A DNA stretch of 62,000 nt from Lingula anatina (lineage: Eukaryota > Brachiopoda > Lingulata > Lingulida > Lingulidae), in the NCBI RefSeq assembly GCF_001039355.2, contig NW_019775425.1, forward strand, positions 294,543 through 356,542, read 5' to 3'. Below the pieces are notes generated by a model that was given only the letters and a program-made list of their open reading frames with translations, made no database searches and was not told the DNA's origin. Numbering within the stretch: the first letter of the stretch is position 1; the number at the start of each line of letters is the position of its first letter. Below, one piece after another: positions 50,164 through 61,958 of the stretch. A program made the position numbers and the translations under genes.

Positions 50164-50386
50164 ACCCCGTTCCCATACCAAGATCGATCTAGCAAGATCG
50201 ACCCATCTCCGATTGTTTCTCGCTCAATTGCATTCAGTTTAAGGGTACACAGAAGTTAATTACCCCCTAGCAGCTTCAGTGGGCGTGGCAGACATTTAAA
50301 TCGCTTAAACTGAATGCAATTAAGCGAAAATCCCACCGGAGTTAGATCGATCCAGCTAGTATGATAGGTTTATGGGAACCCAGTCT
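50164..50386. mobile_element. MITE family 1, copy B (diverged)
   Basis: Ends accccgttcccataccaag / ggtttatgggaacccagt with inner agatcgatct and gatcgatcc boxes. It shares aagttaattaccccctagca and agtgggcgtggcagacattt with copies A and C. Its own middle contains the inverted pair cattcagttta / taaactgaatg. Confidence 0.7.
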
Positions 50387-51799
50387 AATACACGATGATG
50401 TATAACCATCCCAGGTCAATACCAGGAATACAGTCCGAAAGGTTTTCCCTCGAGTTCCTAGGGAGCGTTATCAGTTTATCTGCAACCTGCTGTTACCAAT
50501 ACTACATGCGCTTTGCCTTTCGGCAGTCTTTAAAGGGTTACAAAGAAACCAGTGTAGTCTAGGAGGTCCGTAATGTGCTGGCATACGTCTTGCTTTTAAA
50601 GGGTTAACGTAAAAATAGGCAGGTGTACACGAGTGTATTTTGGGGGAAATGTAATGGATATAAGAGACCAAAAGTTCACTGAAAGTTCTGCTGCGTCCCG
50701 GTGCGCACTACCGGAGCCCGCAGGTTCAGGTGCTTTAAGATAGCTTCAAAGGGAGCATCTAATGGTATTTCCGTGGCAACAAAGGACAGTAGATAATGGT
50801 GGAAAGATGAGTCGTACATAAACTGGTAAATGTCAGGTAGCATCTTATTCTGTACATATTTATAGAGACACAATAGAAGCGAAGGTAACTACAAGCTTAA
50901 TAGAGCACTAATTTAACAAGAAGGTAATGTATGTATCTTTTTTTCAAGGGCCATGCGACAGGTGTGATTGATTCCTTTGGTCTCGTATTGAGTAAAGAGT
51001 TGTAATGAATTCGTCTTCATAAATATGAAGAAAAAAGCATTTTCAGTTGATTTCACCTTTGCGGTGTTTGTCGAAAAAGATATATTTTAATCATGTGGAG
51101 ATGTTCTGAACCTTCATTTTAAATACTGTTTCAGAAGTCGATGGAAAGTTTTTATATACAGGCACTTAAGTGTCTATCAGATATCTTTTTGACACCTGAC
51201 GTCGTCGAGTGTACTAAATACCCTTGGTTTATGTAAAAATGGCGTAACCTATCGGCGTTGCCTTAAAGGTAGGTACCTTTAGGACGTTTCAAACAGAATC
51301 CAAATGAAATATAAACGGGTCTTTTTATTGAGAAGGCCTACAAAACGGTGTCTGGATTTTATTTTTTAAATTGACAGATTTTACCAGCAAAAGTGTGAAA
51401 TCAACCTTTTCAATGTTTTTCCTGTCTTTTGGGAGGATATCCCTGAAGCGTTTAATCAAAAATAGACACCATATTGTTCTTCACATTCTCCGCCTACTAT
51501 ACACACTTGAGGGAAATTTAAATTTTTGTTCTCAAATGGTTAACAAATTACGCTTATAACCATTGTTGTTCCTTTTCCAAAGGATAAGTACCCCCTAAAG
51601 CTTTGGCGTCACTTCCAATGATATACCAGATGTAAACACCTTTCCTCCATGTCATTCACAAAGCTGAAAAGAGAATTTCATTTTAATATTTCTGTTTGCG
51701 ACAGATTTTATACTAGCGTGAATAAATCATTGGGTTATTCATTTCATAATATGTCTTTTTAAACTAGATGGTATATATATATATATAGATGCAAATATA
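50387..51799. other. No gene seen
   Basis: AT-rich upstream region of the SLC16-like gene without a recognisable exon. A noncoding leader exon could lie here unseen. Confidence 0.35.
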
Positions 51800-52915
51800 T
51801 ATGAGAATAAAACAGGTCCACGCTTCGGCGGACTGGCAGGATAGAAATAGGTCATATTGCTGATAAATAGTACTGGAATATATAACATCTCTGGCCTGGT
51901 TTTCATTTTAAAGCCAGTCATAAGTTATTGAGTACCAGCGTGCGGATGCACCTGGAAAAATGCGGGATTTTATTAATATGAACGTTGGCCTAATTTCAAA
52001 CTGCATTAGTTTTCGCTACACAAAGTTTCACCTTAAAGAGATAGACAACCGGGTCGAGGAAAGCAAGTGGGAAAAAAGATTGTCGGCCAGATCTTTTTAT
52101 AGGAATCTCGCGTATTAATGAGTATGTTATTTTCATATTTATCGTTGACATACGTCTATTTGATGCGTGGAAGGGTGTTTTTATCCTTGTGTTCTGTTAC
52201 TTATGTAAAATAGAAGTACGTAAGCCAACTTCGAGTAGGGCCAGCTTATACGTAATATCTGCTTGGACAGTTTGTACTGCTTACCGACGTACGTGTTAGG
52301 TCTTAGATCGAATGCTTAATTCTATTCTCTTTACGCTCAGTGTATAGGCCTAGCTATATTGTATATATAGAATTATGAATGCGGTCTTGTTGTTTGATTT
52401 CATACAGGTACGGACGCAGAGGCTGGCAGTACTAAAACTAAATCAACGAAAAATTACTTTTTAGTTTTAGTGAAAATTGTGAATATTATTCTTGTCTTAT
52501 TATGTAACCTGCAGTGATGATTTATGTACATCTATAGGCCTATCTTAAATGTAGCCCTTGTTATTCTCCGTGATGCAAACCTGTTGGCATTGTTGCATGA
52601 TTTCTAGTATCTCTATTATTTACTGTCAAGTGCTTTTATGTGCATACTCCTGGGGTTTTTATCATCAATGACTGTTACTTAGATAACATATTTATTTGTT
52701 TATTGTTATTGTAATTTTTATATCAGATGCACCAGTTGTATACTGTATATGCAAGTATAGTTATTGTAAAAAGATACCTTTTACTACAAAATGTTTCAAC
52801 TTCGTATTCAGGACAGGTTTGTGCTCTATTTGTGCATTTCATTTGAAATTCAAAGCAATGACATTCACTGCATTCACTTTTCAGAATCCCATTTAACAGA
52901 GACGCTGGTGTCACG
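51800..52915 (+). repeat. 5' flank shared with the downstream SLC16 paralogue
   Basis: Scattered but collinear matches link this flank with about 61130-61958: tggttttcat..taaagccagtcata with tgattttcat..taagtcagtcata; aataaatgagtac with ttaatgagtat; and caggtttgtgctct just before both first exons. The whole gene unit, not only the coding part, was therefore duplicated. Confidence 0.65.
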
Positions 52916-55900
52916 ATGAACCCACAGGATGAGGAGCCATCAATCTCGAACAGTGCCGGTCCACCGCTAGTGCCTTCACTGCATGCTTCAGAACCTATGG
53001 TGAGAGGAGGCAAGCGAAATTGGCCTTCAAGCTATGACAAAGCGTATGACAAACAGGCATTTTGTTCAAGGTGCCAGGCTTACTCGGTCACAATTGAAAA
53101 AGATACACCCGGACGAGAAAAAGAAAGGAAGGTCAGGCAGTGTCTGATTGTTTGCGCCGCTTTTGCCAGTCATTTTTGGGTTTGTGCCTTTGCCTATTCA
53201 ATTGGTGTATACTTCGAGGAATTTCTCCATGTTTTCAAACAAAGTGCAGGCGCCACTGCATGGGTTGGGTCACTGAATTTTCGGAATACTCTGTTTGTCA
53301 GGTAACAAATACTGACATTTCTATAATTATGGAAAAATAAATATATAAGTATATGTAATGATTAAACAGCGACTACAGATGCTGTAGTAATTCAGATGTT
53401 AGCACGCTGCATTGATGTCGAGATTTAATTAGTTGCAGAAAAAGAAGTTACAACCACTTGATTACTTAGGAAACAATATTTTCAAGGAATAACAACTGTT
53501 CGTATGAGATTCTTAGAGGGTATTTCCAGAGATTTAGATCGATCTCACTAGATCGACCTAACTCAATGGGGGTTCGCGCTAAATTGCAGTCAGCCGACCG
53601 TGCACGGAAGTTAATTACCCCCTTACAGCTTGTAGTAGGCGGGACGGACATTTAAGCCAGATTATCTGACTGTAATCTAGTGAGACTACCCACGGAGATA
53701 GATCGATCTAAAATCTATGGGAATGCACCCTTATTTCACAATTAATATATTGTTAACAACTCGTAGAAATATAATGAATTTCATTTTCCCACCACAACGG
53801 CGACTATTGCAATTATTCTGGAATCTGTGCTTGCCATCAGACCACATGGACATTCATAGATAGATTCATATATTCATGTATACCTCCATAAAATCTCTCA
53901 AGAGATTTTTACAAAAACCAAACATTTTAGAATAGAAAAATCATGGGCTTACTTTGAATGTCGAAATGGATTCATCAACCACTGGTTATTTGGGAAAATC
54001 GCCGTTTACTCCAGGCAATACCGGCTTTTTTAAACAAACAGTTGTTATCCCTTTAAACCAATATTCATAATCAATTATTCGCGCGTCCCTTTTTTTAGTT
54101 TTTAGTATTATGCATTACGAATATTATTTTTTAAATATTACTTTATTGTATAAAAGTCAATATTTAATCTGTAATGTTCAATGTCACTAGATACCTCAGT
54201 GATATACTGTATGCCAACAGCTGCGGCGGAAGAGTTCTAACTATTTACACTCTTGCTCAAAATGATGGACTATTCTTAAAGAATATTGCCTGTACGATTT
54301 CAGTAAGTTCACTCTAGGACAGAATTTGACTTATTGTTTTATTATAATATCATGCCCCACTTTCAAGTTATTATACATACTTTTTTTCGTTTGGGTACTT
54401 TCTGGTGATTAAAAAAATTGATAAATTATCGGTAATTTACAGAGAAAAGCAAATGTTATGTTCAAAATAGCAAGAAAAGCAGAGTCCCCCAAAGGCAATA
54501 TTATAACCATTAAGAATTTAATCGCTGAGTCATTATGTAAGATAGTTGCCAAAAACCCGGATGACGTAATCTTGTTTTTGAGGTACTTAGTTTATGCAGT
54601 TTGTTTGCTCAGATAAACTCACCCCTCGACAACAACGCCTTGTCCGCCAAACCTCTCTCCTCCTTACTGCACGGTCAGAAGCATCCCAACAGTGCTCAAT
54701 GGGACTCATATGAGGAGAAAAAAAGCACCAGTCCACTTGCTCAATTTCCTTGTCATTGGTGACTTGTTGTGTTCTGCAAGCACGATGAGATGGAACATTG
54801 TTATATTGGAACAGAAAGGTACCACCAAAATGGGCTCTAGCAAATGGCACCATTTCTGTTGTCAGAACTGCCATGTGCATGTAGGCGTCAGCAGCTACGC
54901 CGTCTTTGAAGAACATCAGATTGGTTTGACCCTCATAAGGAATGGCAGCTCAAAGGTGGACAGAACCATCAGCGTGGACAGCAGTTCCCACAGTTTAACC
55001 GTCTTCAGCTAATTTTTACTAAACTTGAGTCTGTTAACAATGCCATGATGAAGAAAACCTCACTTTATCAGAAAACCAGACTTGTCTCCGCAGATGCATT
55101 ACTCGGCAATGTAGTTGTCGGGTGCTTTTCTAGCGACTGTTCTTCCTCTGTTGGTCCAAAAAGAGTTTTTAGTACTGCTGTTGACTTATAATCTGGAAAT
55201 TGTTATTTTTTGTGTGTGTCTGTTTGTGCGTTTTTGCCAGTGTCCCTCAGAGAAGTTGCTTACAATTTTCTCTCTAACATCTGGTAGGGTATACGGCCCT
55301 TCCAAATTGAAGTTTTACGGTGACGATACCTGGTCGCTTGTATTGCTTTGTGCAGTTTTTCAGGCAGTTCCTTGATTGATTCCAGCGCAAACATCCCTTC
55401 TGTTTATGTGCAAAACACCAAATCCACAAAAGTTACCAAGTTCCACTTTAAGTGGAAGCATTGGTACCCTTCAAATGTGCAAAAAATATTGACTTGCTTG
55501 CAACAGCAAACACCTGCGACTACGTCATGAGTAAAAAACACATAGAACTTTGAAATGAAAATTTATGTATATCTTCTAAAATATTTCATCATTTTTAGCA
55601 AGAGTGCAGTTACTTATATGAAAATGAATGTCTTCACTTTAGCTGCTCGGCACAATCACAAAATATTTTTCAAATGTAATTTGATGAATTTATGCTCGAG
55701 CCTTGCATTTCTCAGGCCCAGTCAGCAGCATCGTGTCAGATCGTTTCAGTTGCCGAGCTGTTGTTATGGTTGGTGGTCTCATTGCCTGCGCAGGTCTTGT
55801 TCTCAGCGTTTTTGCTACCAGTATTTCATACCTCTATGTTACATTTGGCATATTAACAGGTATCTATTGCGTGGTCGTGGGCAACGTGTCGTTTCTTCTA

Positions 55901-57711
55901 CCCCATGTTGTGATACACAATACTCATTCGAGCATTTGATTTAAATATAAGGTAAAATGAAATATTGTCTTTTGTCCGCTTCAGTGAGTAAAGCTTAATG
56001 TTCAGTTAGATATCCTCTTTAAGTCTTTAAGCGCATTAAAGAAGCATTATTTTTAATGTGTACAGAAATATGATAAGATATTGTCGTTTGGCTTTGTTTT
56101 AGGGTTTGGCTTTGGGCTCAGCTTCAACACCACCGTGTTCGTTGTGGGTCTTGCCTTTGATCGCCACAGGAGCCTAGCTATGGGGATAAGTATCTCGGGA
56201 GTAGGAGCTGGGATGATAGTGCAACCATACCTGATCGAGTATCTGATTCACTTTTATGGATGGAGAGGATCCATGCTGATCCAGGCAGGCCTGATGCTAC
56301 AGAGCGTTGTTTGTGGTGCCCTCATGAAACTTCCTACTGCCAAACATATAACATGCCTGCCAGAATGTGAAAAGGCTTCAAATATAAAACCCAAAATCCT
56401 AGACTTGGGCATATTTGTCAATTTCAATTATGTTGCTCTCACTGCCAATATATTTCTCTTCTGTTTGGGGATGTCTGTAGTTCTTGTTCATTTACCACAC
56501 GTTGCAGACACCTTGTCCTTTTCACACGACCAGAGTGCCCTTCTCATCTCCATTATTGGAATCACCAACACTATAGGACGCACTTTATCAGGTGTGGTAG
56601 GCAATTTACATTTCGTCAACGTCACCCTGTTATACGGACTGTCCTATGTGATTGCTGGTTTGGCTACATTATTTTATCCAGCTTCCAGTCACTATGCAAT
56701 AATGGTTATTTGCTCTATTATCTATGGATTATTCACTGCTCCATTTGGATCTTTGTTGCCCGATGTTCTAGTACGCATTGTTGGAAAACATAGAATGACT
56801 GCTGGCTACGGGATGCTGATGGTGCTTGGGGGCATTGGGACAATACTGGGGGCTCCTGTAGCAGGTTTGTTTTAAATTTTACAAGATTTTGATTTCATGC
56901 ACTCCCATAGTCCATTAAAGTCAAACAATTATATAACATGAATGTAGGAAGTTACCTTTCCTATTGACGGGTCATTAACAACCTATTTGGTCCGCGAACT
57001 AAGAGCGCATTCAGAACAAGTTGATCCGCGAACTTACAGATCCGCGGATCAAATATGGCCGACCCACTTAAGATTATAATCCCCTGATCGTTCTCACGCG
57101 CCGTCCCTGCAGAGGCCTAGCAATTAAAACTCGGAGCCGAAATTTTATCCGTTAAAGGGAGATTAAGCGGCTTCCTTTTATGAAAGGTCGGTCATATTTA
57201 GTCCGCGGATCATCTGTTCTGAATGCCCTCTAACAGATGAGCTGATCAAATATGGCCGACCCACTTGAAATCTTACCGCACAATGCTTGCTGGGAATCTA
57301 TTCAGTGTCTATTTGGGGATTTAGCGGCAAGCTTCCAAGTGGGTTGGCAAGAATTAATTTGTGGTTCTGTTAGTCCGCGGATCAATTTGTTCTGAATACA
57401 CCAATAATAAGTTAATTTCTTTGAACGTTTAAGTGTCGAGAAAATGCTTAAAAGATCGCTCAAAATTAAGGACAAATTACCGTATCAGTTTATATTTATT
57501 TATTGTAGGATGGCTATACGACGGTCTACACGACTACCAGCCATCTTTTTACCTGGGTGGTGGGTCCCTTACACTCAGTGGACTGATCATGTTTATTCCA
57601 TGGAAATTTGAGGATCATTCAACAAAAAGTACTGAGAAAACCAGGGGAGATGAAAAGACTATTCTTGCGACACCGACAGAGAAGGTCTGTGCAGATGATG
57701 AGGTCGTGTAA
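52916..57711 (+). CDS. SLC16/monocarboxylate-transporter-like MFS protein, 4 exons, one apparent frameshift
   Basis: Exons 52916-53301, 55716-55859, 56103-56864 and 57509-57711; about 497 residues if one base in exon 1 is discounted. Start MNPQDEEPS follows a cytosolic tail of about 75 residues. Twelve hydrophobic segments can be placed: two in exon 1, third and fourth in exon 2 running into exon 3, fifth to eleventh in exon 3 and the last in exon 4. MCT features include TAWVGSL, the SDRFSCR loop, AFDRHRSLAMGISISG (fifth-helix motif), NTIGRTLSG and APVAGWLYD. The DGGWGW motif before the first helix, usual in MCTs, is absent. The substrate cannot be read from sequence. Exon 1 carries one extra base near 53281 relative to the frame needed by exon 2. 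A paralogue begins at 61959. Confidence 0.85.
53518..53730. mobile_element. MITE family 1, copy C (best preserved)
   Basis: Inverted ends gggtatttccagagatttag and its counterpart ctatgggaatgcaccc, with agatcgatct at both shoulders (about 53537 and 53699), inside intron 1 of the SLC16-like gene. 213 bp with no coding capacity. Confidence 0.8.
54587..55180 (-). mobile_element. Tc1-like transposase remnant in SLC16 intron 1
   Basis: The minus strand encodes the catalytic half of a Tc1-like transposase: FLFQYNNVPSHRA, then VDWCFFSPHMSPIEHCWD (the usual D-W-P..SPD-NPIE-LWD). Upstream, out of frame, lies QVWFSDKVRFSSSW, the FSDE region. Stops and shifts make it inactive. Ends were not located. It is diverged from the elements at 2409 and 38448. 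Confidence 0.75.
57000..57408. mobile_element. MITE family 2, two-unit structure in SLC16 intron 3
   Basis: Begins gagcgcattcagaacaagtt (57005) and carries ccgcggatc boxes. A first unit closes at about 57232 with the complementary gttctgaatgccctc. A second unit reuses that shared end, repeats gatcaaatatggccgaccca, and closes at about 57408 with ccgcggatcaatttgttctg. The result is two inverted-end units that share one terminus. Confidence 0.7.
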
Positions 57712-58727
57712 GTAGAAGTTTGTATGGTGTTTTGTTTACTTTTGTATTGTCTTTTATTTGATTTAAGTTCATCGTTTTCATTATTATTTGGGCGTATTCC
57801 AAAACGCTTCATAATGACAATAAATAATTCATAAATTTGCTTTCATTACTACATTAAACAAAATGTATAGATATTGAATACTTTAATGCAGCAACACATT
57901 TTCATTATTACATTGCTGTGGGTTATGTGAGATGCCTTTTTTTAATAGGTCTGGTCAAATATCTTCGGTTTAGATATTTCCTTCGATGAACACGATGGGC
58001 GGCAATAGAAAAGCGGTTCCCATGCAATACAAGATAAGACAAAGCGTGATTTATGAGGTTGCGGTCACTGTCAGTAACAGTCATTTTGAGGCATTCGGTG
58101 GATTTATTCATCTACCTTTAGTTATGCTGTAAAGAATGTATAATGCAAAAAAATATTTTTATCTTTTTTCCAAGTTTCAATTTTACAGCATTAAGGTAAC
58201 TTAATTTATCTATTTTTAATATTAAGGAAAATAGTTTTGTATTATTGTTGAAAATAAACTTTTGTACTATTGAAATACTCATAAATATTGTCAAAGTAAC
58301 ACATCATGCAGCTTTTATGTGATTTTTATACATTTATATCATAATGTTTAAACAAGCTGAATGATATTAAATATAACAATTATTCAAATACATTAGAAAT
58401 ATATATATATTATATTATCACTAGATACATAACTCGAAAAAAGTGATATTATATCTTACTTTGAAAAAGCATGTTTAAACATTTTATGTGTATTTGTTGA
58501 AGTTAATTATAAATAATGTAATAAATAAGAGGAAATAACAATATCAATTGTTCATTTTGTACTGCTCTGTGTAGTACATAAATGATGTGCCGAATGAATA
58601 TATCAAAAGGCAGTGTTAAAAAGATGTAACATTTTATATATTGAAATAAAAAAATGATAATTAGACATCTAAAAGAATAATATTTTAAATACAGTGCAGT
58701 TTATTGTAAACTCTTTAAGAAGAAAGG
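57712..58727. other. SLC16 3' region, no gene seen
   Basis: Downstream of the TAA at 57709-57711. Very AT-rich; AATAAA-like words (about 57819) could end the transcript. Confidence 0.4.
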
Positions 58728-58811
58728 TATAAAAGCGTTCTTTTAGTCATCAGTTGAAGTGAAACGAATCGGAGGTGATCCTTGGTGTAGGCCAACTTTT
58801 TATTAACAAGG
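58728..58811 (+). promoter_or_regulatory. Candidate TATA promoter and noncoding first exon for the downstream SLC16 paralogue
   Basis: TATAAAAG at 58728-58735 is followed about 25 bases on by an initiator-like ttagtcatcagt, and then by a possible donor (aacaagg|gtatgt) after 58811. It lies 3.2 kb upstream of the ATG at 61959. This rests on motif spacing alone. Confidence 0.35.
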
Positions 58812-59939
58812 GTATGTGTTAAACGTTTAAAATCTAAGATGAAGTATACTGAATCTTATTTAACATTTTAACACAAATCAGTACGCCGAATTTGAAGGGC
58901 GGAGGACTCAATGCTGTACACTCAGTTGTATGTCAGTCTTGATTATATTATGCGAGGGACTCTTTTTACAAGTACTCAGAATGTTCCATATAAAGCTTGT
59001 CATGGCTGGTAAGTGTATTATCCCAGTGTCAGTCTGACAATTGAAAAAACCTACAAGATCATCTTTCCCCACACATATTCTTTATACATTTTGTCTGACT
59101 ATGCACAAACAACAAAAGTCTAGATACCGCTTTGGAAAGTACCATTTCCATCCTTAAGATCAAAGAAAAATGGCCGCTTTAATTCAAAATGAACGGCTGA
59201 GAAGAATTTTGAACGACATGATCACTCGTCCTAAATTCAATTTAATCAAACGACAAAGATGAGACGAGAAGGAAATATACGATATGACCACGGGTCACAG
59301 AGTGCTGGTGAAACCTCACTCATTTGATAGTCATTCACGTGCCAAGATAGAAAATGTTAATTTTGTCCAGTTATCTTAAGATAGTTAAGATTACAAAACA
59401 AATCTGTCTTTGAAATAGCAAAAAAGTGTGATAGGTCAATGAACTCGGTGATACATTATGATAGGCCCTACGGTGTGTGTGCTGATATAGAAGTCTTAGA
59501 GATATTTTCGTCCGAAGACCTCCGGTACGTCTTTAGAATATCATTAAGACAAAAAATGTTACATAGGTAGAATGTCGCCACTTCGTTTTTTAAGTCCCCG
59601 TTTCATGAAAATAAAAAAGTATTTTTTCTTTAAAGTCTTTTGTTTGGCCTGGCTAAATTGTGTTTCAGAAACAAGCAAAAGGACCGTTTACCTCGTTTGA
59701 TCTAAAATCTTATCAGCTGTAGTCAGAAACCTAAGTAAGCAACATTTCTGACAGATATAGTGGCAAAAACACACCAAAACCCGAGTTTCCATAGGATCAG
59801 CCAAAATCAGACTAATTCGTGACCTCTACCAGTGTGTATTGTTTGGCCCAACAAAGGAAGACCCGTACTAGAAATGGATTTTACACAATTATCTCTGGCA
59901 AATGCGTAAATAGACGCATGTCTGGTTTTCATCAAAGAA
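58812..59939. other. No gene seen
   Basis: Non-coding by inspection. It would be leader intron if the promoter at 58728 is real. Confidence 0.35.
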
Positions 59940-60276
59940 AGCGTAGCTGCTGACGTCTACATTCAAGTCACATGCGAAAGCCCATCTCGTTTTGGTCGTA
60001 ACGTTCTGCTTCAGCATTGCAATGCTCCACCTCATCATCCTCGCAGAATACAATTTTACAGACCAGGAAATTGAGCAAGTATAGTTGCCTGCTTATTGTC
60101 CTAATTTGAATCCCATTGAGCACTGCTGGCATGCTCTAGAACGTACATGTATTGTTAGTAGAGAGAGTTCCAGCAGATTATACTGAATTTTTTTAAACAT
60201 CTTTATTCTCAAGAGGGTTAAATATTGTTGTAGTACAATTGAAGGTGGCAATTTGCCTAGGCATTACGTGCTCACC

Positions 60277-60320
<44 letters not shown>

Positions 60321-60540
60321 TTCAAGGAAATGACAGTGACGAGGACATGAGTGGCATTTGAGAGGAGTGAGGGACAGGGCATGAGGGAAAGGTACTGAAT
60401 GAGCTGAGATGGCTGTTGTCGATGGATGGGCTTACCCAGCCAATGATTCATCAACAAACTGAGGACACTGGTGGAGGCTTTACCAAGAATAGTTGACGTC
60501 ATCCCTGGTCGTGGCAGCTACGCCAGATACTGGATTAATT
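59940..60540 (+). mobile_element. Tc1-like transposase remnant interrupted by a microsatellite
   Basis: Plus-strand pieces in different frames: NVLLQHCNAPPHHPRRIQFY and YCPNLNPIEHCWHALER (about 59998-60145), then the C-terminal signature PRIVDVIPGRGSYARYW (about 60480-60534). An (AAT)n run at about 60276-60320 splits the two parts. Inactive. Confidence 0.75.
60276..60320. repeat. (AAT)n microsatellite
   Basis: About fifteen AAT trinucleotides within the Tc1-like remnant. Confidence 0.9.
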
Positions 60541-61129
60541 TAAATGTTTAATGACACAGCATTGTCTTGGTATGACTCTGTTATTCTTTAATTTCTCATG
60601 CTTCTTTGAACATGACATTTGGATTTACCTATGAATTGCCGATAATTTACCGAACTACAAATTGATCGCCAATCACCAGAAAGAACCCAAACGAAAAATT
60701 AACGTGTAGTCTGACTTGAAGTTATTACACGAGATTATGATGAAACACATTAATGAACTACTTGAATAATATATTTTGCCCTAGTTTGTACTTATAGAAA
60801 TCGCTCTGTTGGAATATACCATTACTTTAGCAAGTGTGTTAAACTTCGTAGGCCTCATTGAGAGCAAAATCTACAGGATTCGTGAGTTACATGGTATTCC
60901 GTTATTTTCACATGGAAATTCTTTTACATATAATTAGAAATAAAAAAGACTCTCAGGTGGCGGCGTACCAACAAGATCACTTGTAATATATAACCGTTAC
61001 TTTGAACTTATTATAATTGATTATATCAAATTTGAAGTATCCATCTATTAAGTTTAAAATAAAACTTTATTTATGTTTTGCCTCAATTCATTGTCGATGA
61101 GCAGTCATTCACGACCGAAGGACGGCATA
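60541..61129. other. No gene seen
   Basis: AT-rich spacer between the Tc1-like remnant and the duplicated 5' flank of the second SLC16-like gene. Confidence 0.35.
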
Positions 61130-61958
61130 ACCTGTTGTTTCTCGGGAAATTTTCCAATTATCAAAGATATCCTGGTAATCAGGGTAGTTTACAGGCATTG
61201 CAGATGAATACGATTATTATGCTCAATATGTCTGACCTGATTTTCATATTTAAGTCAGTCATAGGTTATATAGCAATAACGACCAAAGGTACCTGGGAAA
61301 ATGCAGATCCACATGAATAAGAACGGTGACCTAATTCAAAAGGAAGTTATAGTTTGCACTGCACTGTCTGCACACAATATGAGTTAACACCCACTTTTCA
61401 AGAGTAAGACAACCGCAACGGTCTCTGAATTTAAGTCATGCAGACGGGGGAGAATTAAGTAGTTGCCAAGTTCATAAGGATATATGAATCTTGCGAATAA
61501 ATGAGTACGAAATGTTTATACGTACAGTTGTCATTAGTCTTTTTGACGCATGGTAGTGTGGTTGCCTCTATATATTCTCTAACCAGTGTGGAATAGAAGT
61601 GCATTAGTCATCTTCGAATAAGGCGTTTAGTCATTTAAGGTATCACTTTGTGTACATGCCTATTGACAAGTATTATAGCATGTTTTTTATTTCTGTAAAT
61701 ACTATTTTGAATATACACCTGAGTTTTTCATATAACAGCTCTTGTATTAATGAATGTATTCATTGTTATTGAAACTTTAATTGATATCAGGTGCACAAGG
61801 TTGTATATCCATGTGCTACAAAAACTTACTTCTTATGGTATTCAAAACAGGTTTGTGCTCTTTTGTGCATTGCACTTTTTCATTTCTTTAAAGCAATGAC
61901 GTTCACAATAACATTTAACATTTTGAGAATCCCATTAAACAGAAACGCTGGTGTCACG
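61130..61958 (+). repeat. Duplicated 5' flank of the second SLC16-like gene
   Basis: Collinear with about 51800-52915 (see there). The last 60 bases, including gaatcccatt, aacgctggtgtcacg and the ATG, are almost the same in both. Confidence 0.65.

Noticed and set aside
49966-50259. 97-codon plus-strand frame with a hydrophobic stretch
   Set aside because: The end of the frame is MITE copy B, and the rest shows no family resemblance.
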